A stretch of 10,569 bases of DNA, from contig JAGHUU010000120.1 in NCBI GenBank assembly GCA_018064695.1, forward strand, positions 1 through 10,569. Direction: 5' to 3'. Shown piece after piece: positions 6,390 through 10,569 of the stretch. Source of the DNA: Candidatus Blautia equi. Lineage in GTDB: Bacteria; Bacillota; Clostridia; Lachnospirales; Lachnospiraceae. The notes under the pieces are model-generated. The model saw nothing but the letters and a program-made list of their open reading frames with translations. It made no database searches and had not been told where the DNA came from. The translations under genes and the position numbers were made by a program. Positions within the stretch are counted from its first letter, which is position 1; every line of letters starts with the position of its first letter.

Positions 6390-7370
6390 ATGAAGAAAAA
6401 AAAGACTTTATCATATGCTAAATATGGTTATATCTTCAGTCTGCCATTTGTAATTACCTTCTGCCTTTTCACCCTGTATCCTGTAGTTTTCACCATCATC
6501 ATTGGTTTTACAGATTTCAAGGGACTGGGTGCTAAGATCAGCACCATGCATTTCCTGGCAGAACCATTTAAGAATTATTCTACAATTCTTAGCAATGCTA
6601 CTTTCCAGAAAGCTCTTTCCAATACTTTCCTCATGTGGGGAATGAACTTTGCTCCTCAGATCCTTTTAGCTCTGGTTCTTGCTGCATGGTTCTCCGGCAT
6701 GCTCATTAAGGTTAAAGGTCAGGGCTTCTTTAAAGTTGTATTCTACATGCCAAACATCATCACCGCTGCAACCGTAGCCGTTCTTTTCGGATCCATCTTT
6801 GGATACCCAATGGGACCTATGAACGACATTCTCAGATCCTGGTTCGGCAGATCCGAGCCTTACGAGTTCTTCCGTAACCCATGGATTGCCAGAGGCGTAG
6901 TTGCATTTATCCAGTTCTGGATGTGGTATGGATATACCATGATCGTACTGATCTCCGGTATTCTTGGTATGAACCCTGAGTGGTTTGAGGCAGCTGACAT
7001 CGACGGCGCTACCGGCCTTCAGAAATTTATGTATATCACTCTTCCAAACTTAAGAAGTATTCTTATCTACACTCTGGTTACTTCCCTGATCGGTGGTCTT
7101 CAGATGTTCGATATTCCTAAACTTCTTGTTACACAGAGTGGTCCTGACAATGCAACACTTACCGCAAGTGTATTTATCCAGAACCAGGCGTTTGCAGGTT
7201 CCTACCTTTACACCCGTGCATCTGCAGCCAGCATGATTCTGTTTGTGATCATCTGTATCCTTTCCGCTATCGTATTCTACCTGATGCAGGATAAATACGA
7301 GGTAGCTGAGAAGAAACAGCTGAAAGCAGCTGCCAAGGCAGCTAAAAAAGCAAGAAAGGGGGCAAACTAA
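6390..7370 (+). CDS. Sugar ABC transporter permease, MalF/UgpA-type
   Basis: A 326-residue inner-membrane permease of the CUT1 family, with about six membrane helices. The first is at residues 13-40 (FVITFCLFTLYPVVFTII) and the last at about 280-300. The cytoplasmic EAA loop that docks the ATPase is clear at 200-219, EAADIDGATGLQKFMYITLP. The start has GGGAGG (6378-6383) right after the intercistronic hairpin. The C-terminus is an unusual Lys/Ala-rich tail (about 308-326, KAAAKAAKKARKGAN), probably cytoplasmic. It is followed by a single base and then the second permease, so the pair is co-translated. No ATPase is encoded in the window. Confidence 0.95.
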   Translation: MKKKKTLSYAKYGYIFSLPFVITFCLFTLYPVVFTIIIGFTDFKGLGAKISTMHFLAEPFKNYSTILSNATFQKALSNTFLMWGMNFAPQILLALVLAAWFSGMLIKVKGQGFFKVVFYMPNIITAATVAVLFGSIFGYPMGPMNDILRSWFGRSEPYEFFRNPWIARGVVAFIQFWMWYGYTMIVLISGILGMNPEWFEAADIDGATGLQKFMYITLPNLRSILIYTLVTSLIGGLQMFDIPKLLVTQSGPDNATLTASVFIQNQAFAGSYLYTRASAASMILFVIICILSAIVFYLMQDKYEVAEKKQLKAAAKAAKKARKGAN

Positions 7371-7371
7371 A

Positions 7372-8214
7372 ATGAAAAAGACACAGGAATTTCGTCCTTT
7401 TATGATTTTCGTTTACATTGTGTGTGCTTTTCTGACCGTTCTCAGCCTCCTGCCATTCATCATCATGGTTGTTAACTCCACCAGAAGCACCAACGAGATC
7501 CAGCAGCATGCTCTTTCTCTGATCCCATCTACCTATTTGCTGAACAACTTAAAGATCCTTACCGGAAAGAGTTTTGACCCAATTCGCGGTTTCATCAACT
7601 CCATGATCGTTTCCACCGGATCCACACTGTGCTCTGTTTATTTCTCTTCTTTAACAGCATATGCACTGGTTGTTTACAAATGGAAACTGAGAGATTCCTT
7701 CTTCACCTTCATCATGGCAGTTATGATGATTCCAGGACAGGTCGTTATTATCGGTTTCTATCAGTTCATGTGGCAGATCCATCTGACCAACAGCTTCCTG
7801 CCTCTGATCATTCCTGCAATTGCAGCTCCATCAATGGTATTCTTCATGAGACAGTTCATGCTCTCCAGTTTACCACTTGATATCGTAAACTCTGCACGAA
7901 TCGATGGTTCCAGAGAGTTCCAGACCTTTAACAGCATCGTACTTCCTATCATGAAGCCTGCTATGGCTACTCAGGGTATTTTCGCATTCGTTAACAGCTG
8001 GAACAAACTGTTCGAGCCATCTATCCTCCTTACCCAGCAGGATAAATACACCATGCCTATCATGGTTTCCCTGCTGAAAGGTGATATCTACAAAACCGAG
8101 TACGGCTCCATTTATCTGGGTCTTACTTTAACCGTGCTTCCACTGTTTATTGTATACTTTGCTCTGTCCAAGTATATTATCGCCGGTGTTGCACTTGGCG
8201 GTGTGAAAGGTTGA
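7372..8214 (+). CDS. Sugar ABC transporter permease, MalG-type
   Basis: A 280-residue permease, the partner of the preceding one. It has a membrane helix at about 10-33, a periplasmic-side loop, and four to five more helices. The EAA loop is at 174-192, SARIDGSREFQTFNSIVLP, with the usual IDG and LP, though the leading EAA reads NSA. The C-terminus GVALGGVKG is typical of MalG-like proteins. It starts one base after the upstream stop codon, with a GGGGG-containing ribosome binding site inside the upstream gene, implying translational coupling. Codon use matches the two preceding transporter genes: no CCG proline codons were found. Confidence 0.95.
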   Translation: MKKTQEFRPFMIFVYIVCAFLTVLSLLPFIIMVVNSTRSTNEIQQHALSLIPSTYLLNNLKILTGKSFDPIRGFINSMIVSTGSTLCSVYFSSLTAYALVVYKWKLRDSFFTFIMAVMMIPGQVVIIGFYQFMWQIHLTNSFLPLIIPAIAAPSMVFFMRQFMLSSLPLDIVNSARIDGSREFQTFNSIVLPIMKPAMATQGIFAFVNSWNKLFEPSILLTQQDKYTMPIMVSLLKGDIYKTEYGSIYLGLTLTVLPLFIVYFALSKYIIAGVALGGVKG

Positions 8215-8217
8215 TCT

Positions 8218-8871
8218 ATGGAAGCTTTCAGTATGGATAATATTTTCTTCCGTACGATAGGCAAGATTGTAGATATTTTCTGGATCAATATCTTAACATT
8301 GATCTGTTCATTGCCCGTGGTGACCGCAGGAGCGGCCATCACGGCAATGTTTTATAATCTGGTCCGTATGGCAGATAATGATGAGGGAGCCCTTACAAGA
8401 GGGTTTTTTCGTGTTTTTAAGGAAAATTTTAAAAAGGCAACAAAGATCTGGCTGGTGATCCTGCTTCTTCTGATCGTTTTTGGCGGAAATCTGTTTCTGG
8501 TGCGCATTGGTATCATGGATGGCTATGGTGCTCTTGAGACCGCTTCCATGGCGGTGCTCTGTGTTCTGCTTGGAATTATTCTCATGGTTTCTGTGTACAT
8601 TTTTGTACTGCTGGGAAGATATGAGAATACCGCCATGAAAACTGTGAAGAATGCTGCACTGCTCGCTGTGGCTTATCTGCCAAAGAGTCTCTGCATGCTG
8701 GTGATCCTGTTCTTCCCGGTTGCACTTATGACTTTATCTAATTATTTCTTATATTTCTGGTTTGCTTACGGTCTGGCATTCCCGGCATATTTTATTTCCA
8801 TGCTGATGGTGCCTATCTTACGTGAGACGGAACCTAAAGAAGAGGAATCTCATGAACTGGAAAACATTTAA
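8218..8871 (+). CDS. YesL-like membrane protein (DUF624)
   Basis: A 217-residue protein with five predicted membrane helices at about 18-45, 77-97, 108-133, 145-172 and 176-200. The N-terminus, MDNIFFRTIGKIVDIFWINIL followed by SLPVVTAGAAITAMFY, matches the DUF624/YesL family, which is common next to CUT1 sugar transporters in Firmicutes. Its function is unknown; a role in assembling or tuning the transporter is a guess. It starts three bases after the MalG-type gene, with AAAGG overlapping the end of that gene, so it belongs to the operon. The C-terminal tail is acidic (EPKEEESHELE). CCG and CCC codons reappear here, unlike in the three transporter genes. Confidence 0.9.
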   Translation: MEAFSMDNIFFRTIGKIVDIFWINILTLICSLPVVTAGAAITAMFYNLVRMADNDEGALTRGFFRVFKENFKKATKIWLVILLLLIVFGGNLFLVRIGIMDGYGALETASMAVLCVLLGIILMVSVYIFVLLGRYENTAMKTVKNAALLAVAYLPKSLCMLVILFFPVALMTLSNYFLYFWFAYGLAFPAYFISMLMVPILRETEPKEEESHELENI

Positions 8872-9385
8872 AGATATGCCGCTGAAGAAAAAGCTTCAGT
8901 GGATCCTGCACTATTATGGAATATGGATCGTGGTGTCTGTGGTTGCAGTCTGCGTGGTTGTTACGCTGGTGGGCCGCATTCTTGGACCGGGGGAGGAGAA
9001 CCTTGTGAAGGTGATGATCCTGGATGATCATATTTCTGATGATGAGCGTATTGGACTTGGAGAGGAGCTCAGAGAGCTCCTGGAAGGACCTTGCGAGGTG
9101 TCTTCCTATCATCTGGGGCATGAGTATCAGTACCAGAGTTTTGTGGTGAGACTTTCCGGAGCTGGGGATCTGGATCTTATTCTTGCGCCGGAGGCGCAAA
9201 TGAAGGAGCTGCTTAATAATGGATATTTTAAGGAGATCCATCCAATGCCGGAGGATTCCTATTATTACCACGCAACTGATCCAGATAGGAAGTTTCCTGA
9301 GAGAGATATCTACTATGGAGAGACCGGTAATAGAGAGATTGAGGAAGATATTCTTTTGAGAACAGAGAAGTTCTTTGTTGATTGA
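8852..9385 (+). CDS. Small membrane-anchored extracytoplasmic protein, possibly frameshifted at its end
   Basis: A 177-residue protein of unknown function. I start at ATG 8852, preceded by AGAGGA, which overlaps the last 20 bases of the YesL-like gene; a GTG at 8822 is less likely. A basic N-terminus (PLKKKLQW) leads to one membrane helix at about 22-43. The rest should lie outside the cell and contains a segment, GAGDLDLILAPEAQMKELL (103-121) then GYFKEI, that resembles part of the small anchored proteins often found beside YesL genes in gut Clostridia; this is recollection. The frame stops with TEKFFVD. Removing one T from 9374-9376 would instead read on through about 50 more codons (9384-9533), including DADYWKDGRPERYRYGL, into the left arm of the inverted repeat. 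So the protein may be truncated by a frameshift. Confidence 0.75.
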   Translation: MNWKTFKDMPLKKKLQWILHYYGIWIVVSVVAVCVVVTLVGRILGPGEENLVKVMILDDHISDDERIGLGEELRELLEGPCEVSSYHLGHEYQYQSFVVRLSGAGDLDLILAPEAQMKELLNNGYFKEIHPMPEDSYYYHATDPDRKFPERDIYYGETGNREIEEDILLRTEKFFVD

Positions 9386-9408
9386 TGCGGACTATTGGAA
9401 AGACGGAC

Positions 9409-9568
9409 GGCCTGAAAGATATAGGTATGGTTTGTCTGCCGCACAACGGATTCAACAGGGGGATTTGTATGTCACTGTCGTACATCTGACGATGTTCGCC
9501 ATTGACATACAAATCCCCCTGTTGCGTCCGCTGTGAAGCAGACAAACCATACCTATATCTCTCAGGCC
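9409..9568. repeat. Long imperfect inverted repeat (66-bp arms, 28-bp loop)
   Basis: The left arm (9409-9474) and the reverse complement of the right arm (9503-9568) match at 60 of 66 positions by eye. The mismatches pair 9416, 9440, 9441, 9446, 9451 and 9452 with 9561, 9537, 9536, 9531, 9526 and 9525. The innermost 22 bp and a 23-bp block (9417-9439 with 9538-9560) are perfect. There is no T-run after it and no obvious target-site duplication. It follows the last gene of the transporter operon and precedes the GH13 promoter. It could act as a 3' end stabiliser, a fold-back relic of a duplication, or a small MITE-like element. Confidence 0.9.
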
Positions 9569-9655
9569 TGTGTAGGTGGATAAATAAAAGATAATAAAAG
9601 ATAAATGGAAGATTTAGTGTGTGCTTTATCGCTTTAAATTGTATGGGCTTTTTGG

Positions 9656-9730
9656 TTGAATTGTTCGGGGAAAGGTGGTAGAATTAAGTGGTTATTGTTG
9701 CATTTTGTACGAAAAATGTGATGGTATTAT
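9656..9730 (+). promoter_or_regulatory. Promoter region of the GH13 gene (two candidates)
   Basis: Upstream candidate: TTGAAT (9656-9661), 17 bp, TAGAAT (9679-9684) with an extended TGG before it. Downstream candidate: TATTAT (9725-9730), again with an extended TGG and only a weak -35. The downstream one has TACGAAAAATGTGA (9708-9721) just ahead, nearly the same as at the transporter promoter. The rest of the 9569-9655 stretch is AT-rich and shows no gene. Confidence 0.55.
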
Positions 9731-9757
9731 AGACACAATTAACAGGAGGACATATAC

Positions 9758-10569
9758 ATGGCTTGGTATGACGAGGCAGTCTTTTATCACATCTATCCAC
9801 TGGGGCTTACGGGGGCGCCTAAGCAGAATTCTTATGGGGAACCGGAGCATCGGCTGAATCAGTTAGTGCCATGGATCTCACATATAAGGGAAATCGGCTG
9901 TAATGCGCTTTATATCGGACCGCTCTTTGAGTCCGTGGGTCACGGTTATGAGACCACAGATTATAAAAAGCTGGACAGCAGACTTGGAACCAACGAGGAT
10001 CTGAAAAATTTTGTTGCGGAATGCCACAAACAGGGCGTTCGTGTTATTTTTGACGGTGTATTTAATCACACAGGAAGAGATTTCTTTGCATTTAAAGATA
10101 TTCAGCAGTACAGGGAGAATTCCTGGAAGAAGGACTGGTACTGCAATGTAAATTTCTGGGGCAACAATGAGTATAATGATGGCTTTTCCTACGAGAACTG
10201 GGGCGGCTACAACCTGCTGGTAAAGCTGAACCAGAGAAATCCTGAGGTTCGCGATTATATCTGTGATGTGATCCGCTTCTGGGTGCAGGAATTTGATGTG
10301 GACGGCATCCGTCTGGATGCAGCGGATGTTCTGGATTTTGAGTTCATGAGAGCGCTCCGCCAGGTGGCAAACACTGTGAAACCGGAGTTCTGGCTGATGG
10401 GTGAGGTCATCCATGGAGATTACGCACGTTGGGCCAATGCAGCTACCTTACACTCCGTAACCAACTATCATCTGCATAAGGCGCTGTACTCCAGCCACAA
10501 CGATCACAACTATTTTGAGACCGCACACACCGTAAGACGTCTCAATGACCTTGGACGCAACAACGGCGG
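9758..10569 (+). CDS. Glycoside hydrolase family 13, intracellular alpha-glucan hydrolase (partial)
   Basis: The first 270 residues of a GH13 (beta/alpha)8-barrel enzyme, cut by the window. The ATG has AGGAGG (9744-9749) eight bases upstream. MAWYDEAVFYHIYPLG is the usual barrel opening. Conserved region I is DGVFNH (99-104), region II is GIRLDAAD (183-190) with Asp187 as nucleophile, and region III is MGEVIH (214-219) with Glu216 as general acid/base. Region IV, with the third catalytic Asp, lies beyond the edge. There is no signal peptide, so it should act in the cytoplasm on imported malto-oligosaccharides, as an alpha-glucosidase, maltogenic or cyclomaltodextrinase-type enzyme; the exact specificity cannot be read. 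Placement after the CUT1 importer, with a shared promoter element, supports a common pathway. Confidence 0.93.
   Translation, partial: MAWYDEAVFYHIYPLGLTGAPKQNSYGEPEHRLNQLVPWISHIREIGCNALYIGPLFESVGHGYETTDYKKLDSRLGTNEDLKNFVAECHKQGVRVIFDGVFNHTGRDFFAFKDIQQYRENSWKKDWYCNVNFWGNNEYNDGFSYENWGGYNLLVKLNQRNPEVRDYICDVIRFWVQEFDVDGIRLDAADVLDFEFMRALRQVANTVKPEFWLMGEVIHGDYARWANAATLHSVTNYHLHKALYSSHNDHNYFETAHTVRRLNDLGRNNG

Noticed and set aside
9228..9545. A minus-strand open frame of 105 codons through the inverted repeat
   Set aside because: Beyond the repeat it is only the antisense of the anchored-protein gene and has no ribosome binding site that I can see; only the repeat-encoded part is of interest.
9409..9568. 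Template/variable repeat of a diversity-generating retroelement
   Set aside because: The arm differences are not confined to adenines, the repeats are inverted and adjacent, and no reverse transcriptase is present.
1..10569. CRISPR array, tRNA, rRNA, IS element or phage gene
   Set aside because: No regularly spaced repeats, tRNA-like folds, transposase or integrase motifs were seen on either strand.

Overview
The window looks like chromosomal DNA of a gut-type Clostridia, most likely a Lachnospiraceae. The evidence is moderate GC, strong AGGAGG ribosome binding sites, a DUF3877-type gene beside mnmA, a TPP-riboswitch-controlled thiT, and a CUT1 sugar transporter operon with an AraC regulator, a YesL-like protein and a GH13 enzyme. 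This assignment is inferred from gene content, not from a search.

Layout. 1-749 (-): start of mnmA, cut by the window edge. 892-1431 (+): small cytoplasmic protein, probably DUF3877. 1460-1505: bidirectional terminator. 1522-2075 (-): thiT, the substrate-binding subunit of an ECF thiamine importer, broken by a frameshift but still preceded by an intact TPP riboswitch (about 2148-2230) and a strong promoter. 2392-3798 (+): a DUF1576-type membrane protein built from two related halves. 3806-3850: second bidirectional terminator. 3867-4793 (-): AraC-family regulator. 4989-8214 (+): solute-binding protein and two permeases of a CUT1 sugar importer. 8218-8871: YesL-like membrane protein. 8852-9385: small membrane-anchored protein, possibly frameshifted. 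9409-9568: long imperfect inverted repeat. 9758-10569 (+): start of an intracellular GH13 enzyme.

How the genes work together. The binding protein captures an oligosaccharide and the two permeases import it. No ATPase gene is present, so a shared MsmX/MsmK-type ATPase encoded elsewhere is expected. The GH13 enzyme has no signal peptide and probably hydrolyses the imported alpha-glucan in the cytoplasm, so malto-oligosaccharides are the best substrate guess. The AraC protein, divergent from the binding-protein gene, is the obvious local regulator. The binding-protein promoter and the GH13 promoter share a TACGAAAAA(T)GTGA element just upstream of the -10 box, which suggests they are co-regulated.

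Most unusual points: (1) the 66-bp-arm inverted repeat, whose arms encode nearly the same peptide on opposite strands and which follows a possible frameshift; (2) the broken thiT under an intact riboswitch; (3) a sugar-binding protein whose lipobox cysteine is replaced by Thr; (4) the shared promoter element. I see no complete new defence or mobile system.
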